Shown piece after piece: positions 10,318 to 29,096 of a DNA stretch of 64,000 nt. The stretch is from the NCBI RefSeq assembly GCF_018873765.1, contig NC_057923.1:1178001-1242000 (forward strand), read 5' to 3'. The notes under the pieces were generated by a model, which saw only the letters and a list, made by a program, of their open reading frames with translations, had not been told where the DNA came from and did no database searches. The DNA comes from Telopea speciosissima. Its lineage: Eukaryota; Streptophyta; Magnoliopsida; Proteales; Proteaceae. The translations under genes were made by a program, and so were the position numbers. Position 1 is the stretch's first letter. The number at the start of each line of letters is the position of its first letter.

Positions 10318-10931
10318 ATGGAGGGCGGTAAGACGGCGAAGCCAAGCGGAGGCAGGAAAGGTGCGGCGAAGAGGAAGCCTGTTACCAAGTCGGTGAAGGC
10401 GGGGCTCCAATTCCCTGTTGGAAGGATTGCTAGGTTCTTGAAGAAGGGCAGATATGCTCAGAGGCTCGGCATTGGTGCTCCTATCTACTTGGCCGCCGTC
10501 CTTGAGTACTTGGCTGCTGAGGTTTCTTCTTCTTCTTCTTCTTCTTCTCTCTCTCTCTCTCTCTTTCGAATGTAGAAACATATGCAAGCTCCTTCTGCTT
10601 CTTGCATTGTCATCTTATTCCCTCTCTCTAATTCCCCCTTGTGTTTTTAGTATGTTTTATCTTAATATCTTTTCATTTCTTCTTCCGCGGATAGGTTTTG
10701 GAGCTAGCGGGAAATGCCGCTCGTGACAACAAGAAGACCCGTATCATCCCTCGTCACGTTCTTCTGGCCGTGAGAAACGATGAAGAACTTGGGAAATTGT
10801 TGGCTGGTGTAACCATTGCTCATGGTGGTGTCCTCCCTAACATCCACCAAGTCCTCCTGCCCAAGAGGACACAGAAGGACGAAAATGCTGCTGCGGAACC
10901 CAAATCGCCCAAGAAGTCACCCAAGAAGTAG
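10318..10931 (+). CDS. histone H2A, H2A.W-type heterochromatin variant
   Basis: Core nucleosomal histone of 146 aa, intact. Exon 1 (10318-10521) encodes the basic tail and the first half of the fold ([35 protein letters not shown]). The intron (10522-10694, GT...ATAG) falls at the AAE|VLELAG junction where plant H2A variants carry introns. Exon 2 (10695-10931) continues [17 protein letters not shown] to the C-terminal tail. The tail ends SPKKSPKK: the KSPKK motif is the mark of plant H2A.W, which binds linker DNA and sits in silent heterochromatin. There is no SQ[D/E]F end, so it is not H2A.X. GTG GAA at 10312 is not the start; ATG at 10318 is the first ATG of the frame. The intron has a TCT microsatellite next to the donor. 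Confidence 0.93.
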
Positions 10932-13065
10932 ATGGTCTTACAGTTTACAGATAGTCTGCTCTATGAAGTATGATCTTTTTTTGGTGGGTTTTTGTTTAGT
11001 TGGGACGTTTTTTGGACTTGTGTAGGGATTAATGGATGACAGTTCCGAATCCTGCATATGTAAATAGAGCTCAGTCTCTATCAGAAGGATAAATAGATAG
11101 TAGAATAGAAACAGGCAAGGGTATTTCTGGTTTGTGGGGGTGTAGATCTGAATATTTTACTGAAATTGTGAAAGCTTTCTATGAAAATTTTCAAGTGAAG
11201 TATTCGCTTTTTAAGTATTTGTTTATGATCCTTAAACGGTTTAGTTTGTCTCTAATCATGCTTTCGTTTCAGAATGTTAACGATGAATGCGACGAGTAAT
11301 TTCATATTTGGATTTGTCTTGCCCTTTTCCTCGGATCCACTACTCTATTTTATCAGTTGTTCATCGGAAATTACGGATAAATGGGTAATTGAAGTACAGC
11401 TTGTGGATTGATAAATCGGTAAGGAACTCACGGCACAAACAATGCCCTTAGGTTTGATTAGGTAAAACGAATGGGAAGGGGAGGGGTAAGTTTTTTTACA
11501 AGGGCTCATAGGCCCACCAAGATGTCATCCCATGAGGGAGGCCAGGGGGCGTGCGCAGAAAGTGAGGTTTGGAACTCAGCGAGGGGGTGGCAGAGGGAAC
11601 AAGCAATTCAAATTGGTTGGGGTGCGGGATCCTCGAACCCAATGTCCAATGAAATTTGGTTTGGAGTTAAAATATGATTTTCTTAAAATAGTTAGGCTAA
11701 GTTGTTATGTGTGATTTGAGAATATTTGATGGTAGGGTAACAGATATCTCCGGTATGTTTTCGTACGGTGTCGCTTAGGCTCCACGTCTGGATAATGCAT
11801 TTCCCACATTTTGAGCTGCTTTTTTACTGTCTGATTTGTTTTGGAATTGGGGTTGTCCATCCTGATTCCTAAGGATTCGATATGACTGATTCATAGATCT
11901 AAAACTTAGAATCATTGAAATTTTAAAACTGAAAGGCGATTCTGGGGTTTTTTGAGATTGATTCTGATCTGTATCCAAATTGAAAATCTGCACTGATAAG
12001 CTCAATCCGAGATTCTACATTTTATATCCTTGAGTAAGGGATATGTAGTAAGGGGACCGGGGTTTCACGTGTATTGGAGTGGTGGGACAACAATAAAGAG
12101 AGTGTGCAGAGAGATGGGGGAGAGGGAGCAGGGCGGGAGTGAAGATAAGTATAGATCGTAAGCCAGAGTCTCGGTCTCGAATTTCTGGCAATTCGCATGG
12201 TTTGCTTCCATACAAAATCACCTGTTCTTGGGCTTTGAGTTTGAGATAATTATTTCGTTACAATGAGGGTGTAGTGATCAAGAGAGCAAAGTGTGGGATC
12301 CAATGTGGCCGTCGTTCTAATCTTTTACTCGTCTGCTTCTCTTTTCTCAAAGAACAAAACAGCTCTCGTCGATCAACCCAGCTTCATTCCTTTGTTTTCA
12401 GAGAACTGTCCATTTGCTCGATTCAGGTTATTATTGGTTTGATTTCAATCTTTTTGAAGCCCTCGTTGGAGGGAAATAAATTCATGGATATTACCGTAGC
12501 CTTGATTTTTTATAGTGCAAGCATTTCTCTTCCCTATAATTGCAATAGAGGATTGAGGACCTGCAGACAACCGCCCAACATTGGTTATTTTGTAATTCAG
12601 AGGCTTAGCCGACTGGTTAAGCCTTGATAGGATAAGTACTACTTTAGGAAAGTAGAGATCTGTGCAATGGGCTTGGTCCGGCAATGGGAATACTATGTAG
12701 CAGTCAACCATAGTATGCAATAGAAAATAGGTTACGTTACAGCCAGTCATTACTCATTACACTTAATAAAGTTCAGCTACACAACAATGCAAAATCTATA
12801 CTTTAACAAGCAATGAATGATATTAAGATATTAACTGTATAGTCATTGCGCATCAACTTCCGGAATAACAGCCTGTTGGTCCAGATACTGGTGAGATTGA
12901 GTTCAAGCAGCCAACAGAACTAATCAGGTCTGAGAGCTTTGGTTGCACTTTTTTCTCAACAACCTAGTCTGTCAAGCCCAAACTTTTAATGAGAGTTTTA
13001 TTGGAAGAACTTCACGAAACTAAAATCTTCCACGTAAAACTTGTATGTTTAGATCTTGTCCTTCC
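10932..13065. other. intergenic between H2A.W and MCM2
   Basis: The first 300 bp or so are probably the H2A.W 3'UTR, including T-rich and AATAGA-type poly(A) signals near 11040-11110. Around 11830-12010 are AATCGG-type dispersed repeat traces. Nothing with coding signatures is visible, and open frames at 12274-12627 and elsewhere match no family I know. The last 100 bp before 13066 would be the MCM2 3'UTR. Confidence 0.45.
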
Positions 13066-18771
<5,706 letters not shown>

Positions 18772-18820
18772 TTGAGCGAAGCAGGTGTGTCTCGAACGCT
18801 CCTCGGAGATCTCGAATGGC

Positions 18821-19072
18821 TTTCCCGCCGGCGCTCAGGTACTGAGATATAAGATGATAGACTAACCAAAGGCTTAGGTCTAAACTCTGACGGGGTGGGA
18901 ATGTGGGATATGGCCATATGGGTTAGGCGTTTGGCTTCTATTTTGTTCCGTGCATGTGCTGCTGCTGCTTGGCGGGAAAATTTGGCGCCAAAATCCCGAC
19001 TTGGCTACGTTCGACCTTTTATACGGCTGTGATCTGTCGGTAGCCTTGGCTGAGGGTGAAGATGGCGGGAAA
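18821..19072 (-). promoter_or_regulatory. cluster of E2F sites upstream of MCM2
   Basis: Four matches to TTTSSCGC/TTTCCCGCC lie within 250 bp: TTTCCCGCC (18821-18829, probably in the leader), TTGGCGGGAAAA (18969-18980), the perfect palindrome TTTGGCGCCAAA (18981-18992), and GGCGGGAAA (19064-19072). The two central sites abut. Plant MCM genes are known E2F-DP targets at G1/S, so this predicts S-phase expression. Confidence 0.85.
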
Positions 19073-19535
19073 AGGTAAGGGTCGTGGCCCCTATACAACC
19101 GCGGCCCTAGTGAGCACTGAGGGCAACAAGGGCAGGATTTTTTATTTTAGGGGTGATGCGATCATTTTGCATGGTCCTGTGTTTGGGCACAGGTTGCGTG
19201 TAGCTTGTCAGGTACTTTTTCCCCAAACATATTTATATGAAGATCACGGATTGATGCGGCTCTCAAGTGTGGTGCAATGCCCAGTGCATCTTTAAAGTAT
19301 ATCAAACAGTACGTGATCATTGCAATTGAGAGGATAAAAATTCAATGCACAAGTGAGGTGCACCGTCCAATGTACTTTAAAAGAGCACTAAGTCATACAA
19401 TTAGTATCATTCTTTTCCCTATGTATAATGTTGTGTGGTCGCATAGCCCCTACGCCTAGAGACAACCCCCTCGAAACGACTGTTTCACCCCTCCTACAAA
19501 ATGAAAAATCAACATTTTTTCCCCCTATATATAAT

Positions 19536-21207
<1,672 letters not shown>

Positions 21208-21469
21208 ATATATAATGTTGTTTAGTCACGCTTCCCTACATGCCCATACATAACCCCTTGAAATGACCACTCTGCCACTCCTGTAGAATGAAAAACGCCT
21301 CCTAGTTGATGCCCTTGCACATACACCTTGACATGGCCCTCTATAATGTTTGATAGCGTGAACTTCTTGCAGATGCTTGTGTCTTCATCAAGGCGGCCAT
21401 TGATAGTGACCATACCCCCCTTCTCAGACAACGAAGGAAAATCAGCAAAGGGAGCGTCCATTCAGGTTC

Positions 21470-22830
21470 GAGGTAATGTGTCTTCGGCATTGCGACTATT
21501 CTGGGACAACCTCTAACTCCTAGTACATTTGCAACAAGGCTGGATTTGGCTCCTGTCCTGTAGTGGCGGGAGTTGGAGCGTCCAACCCAGCAAAACCACC
21601 TAAAAACAGGGGGTGGGGGTGATCATTTCACATGTGGGGCCCATGTGAGACCCACCTGTGACATGACCACCCCACCTCTGTTTTTGCTGTGGTTTTGCTG
21701 GGCTGGACACTCCAGCTCCCGCCATTGTAGGACAGGAGCCTTTTCGAACAAGGCTCCACCTCCTATTTCTTAACTTTTAAGCTTGCCAACTGCAAAGAAA
21801 CTCTCCTCACATGGAACAAACAGACCTTCGGTAACCTCCACTCTCGGATTTGGATCTTAAAAGAGGAGCTTAGCTGCCCTCAATCCCTTCCATGCCCAAT
21901 TGCCTCCCAAATCCGTGATGAGAGAGAGATTACAAATCTTGAAGATGCCCTTAAAATGGAGGAAGATTACTGCTACCAAAAGTCAGTCTTTTGGATTCAA
22001 AGCGGGGACCAAAACACCCAATTCTTCCGTGTGTCCACCCTTCAACGATGCCAACAGAATCGAATCCTCAAAACCAAGAGCTTATCATGTGAATAAAACT
22101 TCCACAGAACAAGAGGTCTACTATGAGTTTGCTGATTATTATCACCCTATATTCCACTCAGAAGGGATAGATGATAAAGCCTACAATATTTTTCTTCAAT
22201 TCATAGAATTGTGCGTCCTCCCCACTGAAAATGAAGCCCTTTGTGCCATTCCAAATGAGGATGAGATCAAGACAACCCTCTTCGCCATGACCCTGCTTAA
22301 ATCTACAGTTCGAGATGATTTCTCACCAATATTCTTTCAAAAGTTTTGGGACCTAACAAAGGATGATCTCTACTCTTTTATCATTTATGTTTTCTCCACA
22401 GGACAACTTCCTAGCAATTGCAACATAACCCTGGTTTGCTTCATCCCCAAAACTGGAGAACCTGAATCTGTTGAGCATTATCGGCCCATTAGTCTCTATG
22501 GCACCATCATCAAAATCGTCACTAAACTCATGGCTACTAGATTGCAACCTTTTTCTTAGTCGCATCATTGCCCCTTCGCAGTCAGTCTTCATACCAGAGT
22601 GATTAATCTCAGGCATCTTCTCCACACATGAACTGTTTCACTACCATCAAGAAGAGGAAAAAAGGAATGAAAAATCTTTTTGCAATGAAGTTGGATATGA
22701 AAAGAGCCTTTGATAGTGTGGCATGACCATTTCTCCAAGGAGTTCTGACCCAGTTGGGCTTTAACACCAGCTTCACGAATTTTGCACTACCAGAGTCTGC
22801 TATACCTTTCAAATCAACGGAGGTGAATGC
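21470..22830 (+). pseudogene. L1-type LINE, reverse transcriptase region, degenerate
   Basis: The region before the RT carries typical L1 linker text (near 21790-21890, KETLLTWNKQTFGNL-type). The longest frame (21900-22559) includes DEIKTTLFAM, then DDFSPIFFQKFW, LVCFIPKTGEPESVEHYRPI and SLYGTIIKIVTKLMATRL. These are the RT fingers motifs (LIPK..., hRPISL...iYKiisKiLa-RL). A further piece in another frame near 22670-22740 reads AMKLDMKRAFDSVAW, the catalytic-palm start. Frameshifts and stops break the coding. A 193-bp MITE (21548-21740) interrupts the 5' part. The end is unclear, perhaps near the T-rich tract at about 22950. Confidence 0.8.
21548..21740. mobile_element. MITE with approximately 50-bp TIRs, nested in the LINE
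   Basis: The left arm starts GGCTCCTGTCCTGTAGTGGC and continues gggagttggag, then aacccagcaaaaccac. The right arm is its near-perfect reverse complement, ending gccattgtaggacaggagcc. Flanking T residues (TTT on both sides) could be a 3-bp target duplication. LINE homology resumes to the right, so this insertion is younger than the LINE. Confidence 0.8.
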
Positions 22831-23071
22831 TTATCAAATTTGGATCCTCTACTGTCTCCTGCCCGTCCTACCTGTGTGTTTATCTCTGAAACCAATTGGT
22901 AAATTTGAGTCCAAATCAAAAGAGGTAAACTCATATTTCCACCAGTTTTTTTTTTTGTTTTTTTGGTAATGATATTTCCACCAATTCTTTACAAGGAAAA
23001 CAAAACTAGTATAAAAGGGGGGGAGGGGGATGCAATATAATTGCAATAATTATTTCATTTTATTCTTTTAA

Positions 23072-25333
23072 GGGTAGAGTACACTTACCCACCTATAATG
23101 CATCCAATATTCCTCATACCCCCTAAGCATCTGATAAGTCCACGTACCACCCCTCAATATTCCACGTACTACCCCTACTTTACCCCTCTAATGCCATTTA
23201 AGTCCACACCATGTGCAAAATACTATAAAATGACCAAACTATCATTTCTTCAGTTTTTTTTTCTAAAATTTGAAAAGACTTAATTGCCCAGATCTATTTG
23301 TTAAAATTTGAAAAGCCCAAAATGCCCTCATCTTCTTTTACATATCTACCACCACCACCATCACCCACCATTAACACCATCACCACCGTGAAGCCCCACC
23401 TCCAGCACCACCTCCACCTCCTGTTTTCAATTATTCTACACCCCATTGCTCCCCCCTCGGCCGCCGCCGCTTCGTGCATCACTTCAAAACCAGGAATTAG
23501 TGGCGCACGCTGCCTCTGGTACTCAAACGATTTTGCCCAATCAGAGCGATAACGAGGAGCAAAACCAAAACCTAAAGGCGGCTTCTTCGCCATAGATGCC
23601 GTCATCTCTTGTCTAAACGAGTTCCCAATTTCGATTTCTGGGTTCACAAAAATAAAAAACATCAGCCGAAAATTCAGGAGGACTTATTTCAAGAGGTAGG
23701 ATTTTGTTTTGGTGCTGTAACCACAACTGCTGTTCACGTAGGAACTGTTGCTGTTGACGGGTGGAACTACCCAAAATTTGATCCGTTTGGGTAGGCAATA
23801 GTGCGAAAGGGTCATTCTCTACATCCCACATCGATGCTGTGGAGTCGTCGGATTTCTGCAAAACCAGGGTCGCCGGCGACGAGACGATGGCTGTCTCTAT
23901 GTTATCTCCGTGAGCGGTGGTGTCTCTTTCACCACTCGTGTCTTGTAAGAATGGGTTGTAGCTGGGCTGCTGGAATGAGACGTCTGAGTCTAAGTCTCCT
24001 TCAACAGAAACCAGTGTCGCCGGCGACTGGTTGGATTTTTTTGACACCCCTAGTACTGGTTGAACTGTTACTTTGTATGGTGTTGAGCCCTCCTCCATCC
24101 CCATTACATCTCAAAACTCAGGCAAAAAGGAAAGTACAATGCAATATTTCAGAACTATTTGCTCACATTATATACAATGGTTTACACCTTAAGATTGAGA
24201 GAAAGAAAGAGAATCTAATTCCATGTGTCCTCTGCTGACTCCACCATCCTCTAACTCTACTGATACAAGAATAGAAGAACATAAGAGATAAGATATGAGA
24301 TGGTTTTTTTTTTCGTTTCCCCTGTTTTTAAGACTTACACCTATAAAGCAGCAAGTACATGAGACCTCTGTGTGGAATTAATGGTTAAAGATCTAAACAA
24401 ACTGCTGGAATCATCCGACGACTCCACAGCATCGTCCAATTGGGATTGTTTCTCAAATTGGTCTTGATCTGTAAAGATGGATGGGCTCGTGCCCACACTG
24501 ACCGGATCCTCGTCCTCGTCTAATGGCTCTGGAGTCTCGAATTGCTGCTTCTCAGAAGGTTCAAGCCTGCCAGATTTCGATGCCGATGACTCACCCGGCT
24601 GTGGCGGTGCAGGGAGAAGCAGGGGAGGGGGCTGGAGCGTTGATTTTGGATTCCCAGCAGGGAAAGATGCTTGATCTTTGAGGAACTCTCGCAACGCGTC
24701 TATAAGATCATCGGCGATCTTCTGTACACTCGGATACTCGGCGGTACGCCCAACCCCCATATTCTTGCACGAGGTATAGAATTCGGAAAGCTCTTCGAAT
24801 TGCTTGGAGACCTTAATCCAGGTCTGGAAGGCATCAACGCAGGACTGGTACTGCAAGCGAAAGAAGCTATCGAGGAGAAGCGTGAGGCCATCGGAGATAT
24901 CGCGGTAGAGATCGAAGCTCTCCTGAACGATGGAGTAAAGAGAGATGTGCACTAAACGGCTAGACTTGGCAGCGCCGGGAAAGGTGGAGGAGTTGAAGGT
25001 GGTGCTGGAGGTGGGGCTTCACGGTGGTGATAGTGTTAATGGTAGGTGGCGGTGGTGGTGGTGGTGGTGATGGTGGTGTGGTAGATGATTTGGGGAAGAT
25101 GAGGGCATTTTGGTCTTTTCAAAATTTAGCAAATAGGCCAAGGTAATTAAGTCTTTTCAAATTTTACACAAGATAAAAGAAATGGTAGTTTAGTCATTTT
25201 CTAGCATTTTGCACATGGTGTAGACTTAAATGTAGTTAAGGGGGTAAAGCATGGGTGGTACGTGGATTTATCAGAAGTTTAGAGATGTATGAGGAATATT
25301 GGATGCATTCCAGGGGATACGCGTACTTAACCC
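23072..25333. mobile_element. Pack-MULE carrying an AP180/ANTH gene fragment
   Basis: The TIRs are about 330 bp: left GGGTAGAGTACACTTACCCA, then tgcatccaatattcctcata; right tatgaggaatattggatgca, then gtacttaaccc. Both extend inward through the CAC/GTG-rich stretch. The 9-bp target duplication is TTCTTTTAA (23063-23071) and TTTTTTTAA (25334-25342), one mismatch. There is no transposase. The middle carries most of the C-terminal half of a clathrin-assembly protein on the minus strand. Confidence 0.88.
23613..24952 (-). pseudogene. AP180/CALM-type ANTH clathrin assembly protein fragment, captured
   Basis: Part 1 (24341-24952) reads HISLYSIVQESFDLYRDISD, then the tail of the ANTH helical domain (QFEELSEFYTSCKNMGVGRT, then EYPSVQKIADDLIDALREFL), then a Pro/Glu/Ser-rich linker. 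Part 2 (23613-24104) has the unstructured tail: NPFLQ (an EH-binding NPF), NDPFALL (a DPF adaptor motif) and QQQQFLREQQLWLQHQNKI. These endocytic adaptors bind PtdIns(4,5)P2 and clathrin. The N-terminal lipid-binding helices are missing and stops separate the parts, so this is a non-functional piece in its parental order. A perfect 21-nt inverted match links 23832-23852 and 24414-24434. Confidence 0.85.
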
Positions 25334-25772
25334 TTTTTTTAATGACCAAAAACTTGATGGTTGACGGTTTTTCTTCACAGCGGGTGAAGAGAATCTAGCC
25401 TGGATATAGAGAAGAGATCGAGGTGCCTTTATGTCTTTTTATTATTTGAAGTACAACAAAAATATACAGATTCAAAATTACGAGGGAAAAAACTGTTTGT
25501 AACCGAGGTGGTTACAATGGACGTTGCAACCTCTTTTTCTTTCCAATGTAAGATGCCCATTGCCTTTAATACACTGGGGGTTAATTCGTCATCTCACTAT
25601 AAGTATATGGCATTAGAAAAAGTAAGACCTGACAACCTAAACCATGGAGGTATTTATGTATTTTCATATTAATAGTCACCATACACCATACGGCAAGAGG
25701 AAGTCTAGATGCCGGGACCGAAGAGGATGTAACTGGCCGGAAGTCTATACTTCGTGTTCACTTTGTTGCACA

Positions 25773-26431
25773 TAGGGGTGTCAATGGGTTGGTCTGGGCC
25801 AGGTCTGGCTTAACCCTAGCCCAACCCTAGGAGCCTTAATCTAAACCCAAGCCCAGCCCAACTCTATCATGGCCAAGTATACCTTCAACCCAGCCTGACC
25901 TTGGTAAGGTTTTCCCAAGCTCGGCCTGGCTCTGATTGGTCTTGATGGTCCATTGAATAGTGAAATTAACAAAGCTCATCATGTCATCACAAACCACTTG
26001 ATATATATTAATTTATATCAAAACCCCACCCACTTTTTGATGTATTATATAATATATAATATACTAATGTATTATATTAATATATATAATATGAGAAAAA
26101 GTTCTATGTGCGAGAGTTTGGCTTATGCCAGCACTCTTATGAGTCTATCTCTCTCCTCTCCATTTGAAAAGACATCAATGCCCTTTTGCTTTGAGGAGGA
26201 GAGAGAAATACACATGGGAGTACTGGCATAGACCACACTCTCGAACAGAAAACTGCTTTTCATATAATATATATTTACATTATATAATACATTAATACAA
26301 TGTCGGGCTGGCCCTGCCAAGGCCGAGGCCTCAACCTAGGCCCAGTTCGACCCTTCCTTATCCCAGGCCCGGCCAGCCCTGTCCGGGCTCAAGGCAAGGC
26401 GGGTTAGGGTTGGGATTTTTTTGACACACCT
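25773..26431. mobile_element. hAT-like TAGGGGTGTCAA element, degenerate, with a nested MITE
   Basis: The left end is TAGGGGTGTCAATGGG; the right end, TTGACACACCTC, is its decayed complement. The interior is rich in gcccagccc/gggttagggtt-type text like the clearer copy at 30860-31358. MITE family A copy 2 (26092-26261) and AT-rich sequence interrupt it. I could not find a target duplication. Confidence 0.5.
26092..26261. mobile_element. MITE family A, copy 2
   Basis: Arms: left cgagagtttggcttatgcca then gcactcttatgagtctatc; right gggagtactggcatagacca then cactctcg. Ends: GAGAAAAAGTTCT and AGAAAACTGCTTTTC. The AT-rich flanks (ataatat on the left, atataat on the right) may be the target duplication. 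Nested in the hAT-like element at 25773-26431. Confidence 0.75.
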
Positions 26432-27090
26432 CATCTTCCTTTGATTCTTCTCCGTGTCATCTTTTCGTGTCCAGAACTTCAACCAAATCAAGGATACATC
26501 CATAGCAGGAAATAGTTGGCCGTAAAGATAATTAGGTGTTTTTTTTTTTTTTGGTAGAATAAAGAGAATTAGTTGAAGGGTATATATATACTCTGGTTAC
26601 AAACAGACGAGCCCAAATTACAATAAGAGGCTTTGGAGCCTATACATATATGGGAATGCTAATTAATGATCAAATTCAAGAGAACCTGATGGCATTAAGA
26701 GAGTAACAACAAATTTAAGTTGGAATTGAACCTACCTCCTGGTCGGATCTTGCACGATTATTCAGAGAGATGTCTCCCAAGTTAAAGTCATGGCGGAGAC
26801 TCGAGTAGGAAGAGAGAGACGACTCTGTTTCTTAATTGTTTTTTTTTCTTTCTTTCTTTCTTTCTGCTCTTCCTTTCTTCACAGGAACGAGAATCAAGTC
26901 GTTCAAGCTTTGGTGCTACGCCCGTACTAATTAATTATTAATGCTGGCTGGGGCTGGGGGTTAACTTAAGATATAAATATTGGAGTTCTCCATCTCTCTA
27001 TCTCTCTCTGTCTCTCGATAGAGCATTGCATTGCATATTTGCATTCCCTTTAATTAATTAATTAATTAAAAATTCAGGGGAGATGAGAGA

Positions 27091-27771
27091 TCAGACGCTT
27101 CTCTCGAGCATCTCTCGATACCTTTTGAAGGACTCTTGCTTCTGCATTTTCATCTGTCGATGGAATCTCCTGATGAACAAGTCGGCAACTTGATCAATCT
27201 CGTCTTCAAGTTTGAAATTCTCTCCCTGATCTCCCCTGCAGTTTCTCACCAGATCTATGACCGATCCTCCCGGTTCACCCAGATCCAACTCATCCTCCCC
27301 TTCCGCCTCCGATTCGAACAACGAGTGCGTCAAATCCGGGTATTTGTCATCATCATCGTCGTAGTCATGATCATCACCACCCTCTCCCAGTCCCTCCTTC
27401 ACCAACTCGGTGCAACTCGGATGATGGTAGGATGAGTTGGAGTGCGACAGCTCGTTAGTCGCCGCAGCTGCATGGTAGAGCACAATGGCGGCGGCATTAT
27501 TATTGCTGTTTTGGACGACGTCGCAGCTGCAGCTGCCGTGTTGGTCGACAGTGCCTGATCCAGCTGCTTGATGGTGGTGGTGGGGGACCAAAGCATGGAG
27601 CTTGTGAGTGATGGAAGACAACAAGATCTTTTTATTCTTCAAAAAAGATAAGATTATGAGGCGACTCTTCATGGCGCTCGTCTTGTTCTTCAGAGCCAAG
27701 GATTTGGCCTTCACCACGGAGCTCAACACAGAGATGAGCTGCTTCAAGAACACAGAAGCTCTGTTCTTCAT
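27091..27771 (-). CDS. DUF761 family protein, 226 aa
   Basis: An intronless frame with a basic, helix-prone N-terminus (MKNRASVFLKQLISVLSSVV, repeated Lys). The middle is low-complexity with His, Asn, Ala and a long acidic run (DDHDYDDDDDKYPDL). The conserved C-terminus reads EIDQVADLFIRRFHRQMKMQ followed by KQESFKRYREML. This VD-x-AD-x-FI-x-RF-x-QM segment is the DUF761 signature of plant-specific proteins described as cotton-fibre-expressed or Avr9/Cf-9-elicited. Their molecular role is unknown. Length and layout fit the family. The leader upstream is about 300 nt, with a TATA box at 28106-28113. The plus-strand frames over it are shadows. Confidence 0.85.
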   Translation of the reverse strand: MKNRASVFLKQLISVLSSVVKAKSLALKNKTSAMKSRLIILSFLKNKKILLSSITHKLHALVPHHHHQAAGSGTVDQHGSCSCDVVQNSNNNAAAIVLYHAAAATNELSHSNSSYHHPSCTELVKEGLGEGGDDHDYDDDDDKYPDLTHSLFESEAEGEDELDLGEPGGSVIDLVRNCRGDQGENFKLEDEIDQVADLFIRRFHRQMKMQKQESFKRYREMLERSV

Positions 27772-28105
27772 CTTCGATTCTTTTAGTTACGTACTACTTG
27801 ATTTCCTGATTCAGGTACTGATTCCGATCGATCCGAAGAGGACTCAAATTAATTAGTAATTGATGATGATGAGGAGGAGTATAGGAAAAGCCCAAGAGAA
27901 TGAATGAAGATCGATCGAGAGCACGTACGTACTAGGTAGCAGCAACTAGCTTAATTGGAGAGAGAGAAAGTTGGAACACTACTCACTCAGAAACTGAAAC
28001 TGAAACTGATGATGTTGTACTTCACTTAATAATTTAGAGGATCATACATAAAATAACCCCTACAGCCAGTGTTTGGCACGAAAATATTCCAAGAGGGTCG
28101 CTGGG

Positions 28106-28113
28106 TTTATATA
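28106..28113 (-). promoter_or_regulatory. TATA box of the DUF761 gene
   Basis: TATATAAA on the minus strand, in a GA/CT-rich setting about 335 bp before the start codon at 27771. That fits a long leader, but a nearer start site cannot be excluded. Confidence 0.45.
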
Positions 28114-28299
28114 GAGATACAAAAAGTTGAGTTGAGAGAGATGGATGCTTTTGCTTTTCTTATTTTAAAATTTTATTTTCTTTCCTTTCCAAGTGGGAAT
28201 ACACTCGACAGAAGGAAGAGAGATCCGAGAGAGACACTCTCACCACACTCAGACTCTCAGTCAGAGAGAGAGAGAGAGAGAGAGAATGAAGGAAGGAAA

Positions 28300-29095
28300 G
28301 AAACTACGAAGGCGAAAGAGGAGTAGGGGCGAAGAAAAGGTATGAAAGTAGTGGAAGTAAAAGTGAAAAAAGCGATAAAGTAGAAGGAAAAAAAGCTGTT
28401 AACAGGTTGGACACGTGGCAGAAACTTGTTGGGCATGGGCTGTGGTCCGGACTCCGGAGGCCAGGTTTTGGTTTTCTTTGGTGTTATCGTGGAGTGGTGG
28501 ATTGTTGGTTGTCATCGAAGATTCCTCTCTGTGCTGGAGAAACCTGCTTTGCCTTTTGGTTTTACCGGAAAAAGAGAGAGGGTGGTGTTTTAGATCCGTT
28601 TTTATAACGTTAAAATGCGGTGAGCCCCATATTCTTAATTCAAAAGTAAACGTACGCAATTGCGTTTCTTTCGTTCTTTGTTTTTTTTTGTTTTGTTTTT
28701 TTGGGTTAGAAGGAAATCGAAGAAACGTGAGAGCTGTAAATTTGATCATCTAGACGTCTTGTACATGTGAGACGCTATCACCTGTCCTATTATTGTCATT
28801 TACATGGTGGGGAGGATTATTTTTTGAAATAAAAGCCTTTCACATGTAGTACATACACGTGCAGATGATCTAATCTCGTGAATTACATAACTCTATAAGC
28901 CATGGATTGAAATCAGGTCACACTATTTGGAGACATTATTGATAGGATCTTTCTTTCTAGGGAGTCGACCATTCTATTGTACTTTCTTGAAATTAAGGTA
29001 AAATTACAAGTTTCAAAATAAGAAGTAGATAAACAATATCCTCCAGGATAAATCTCAAATGAAGAGGGGCATTGTGATTTTTTTTTGGAGATAGG
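28300..29095. other. intergenic, no gene seen
   Basis: Contains GA-repeat sequence near 28265-28290 and T/A homopolymers. The frames at 28399-28753 match nothing I know and lack gene-like codon character. Confidence 0.4.
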
Positions 29096-29096
29096 A

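Noticed and set aside
19056-19295. Plus frame starting MKMAGKGKG upstream of MCM2
   Set aside because: The Lys/Gly-rich start comes from the E2F-site region GGCGGGAAAA; the rest is unlike any protein, and it lies in the promoter.
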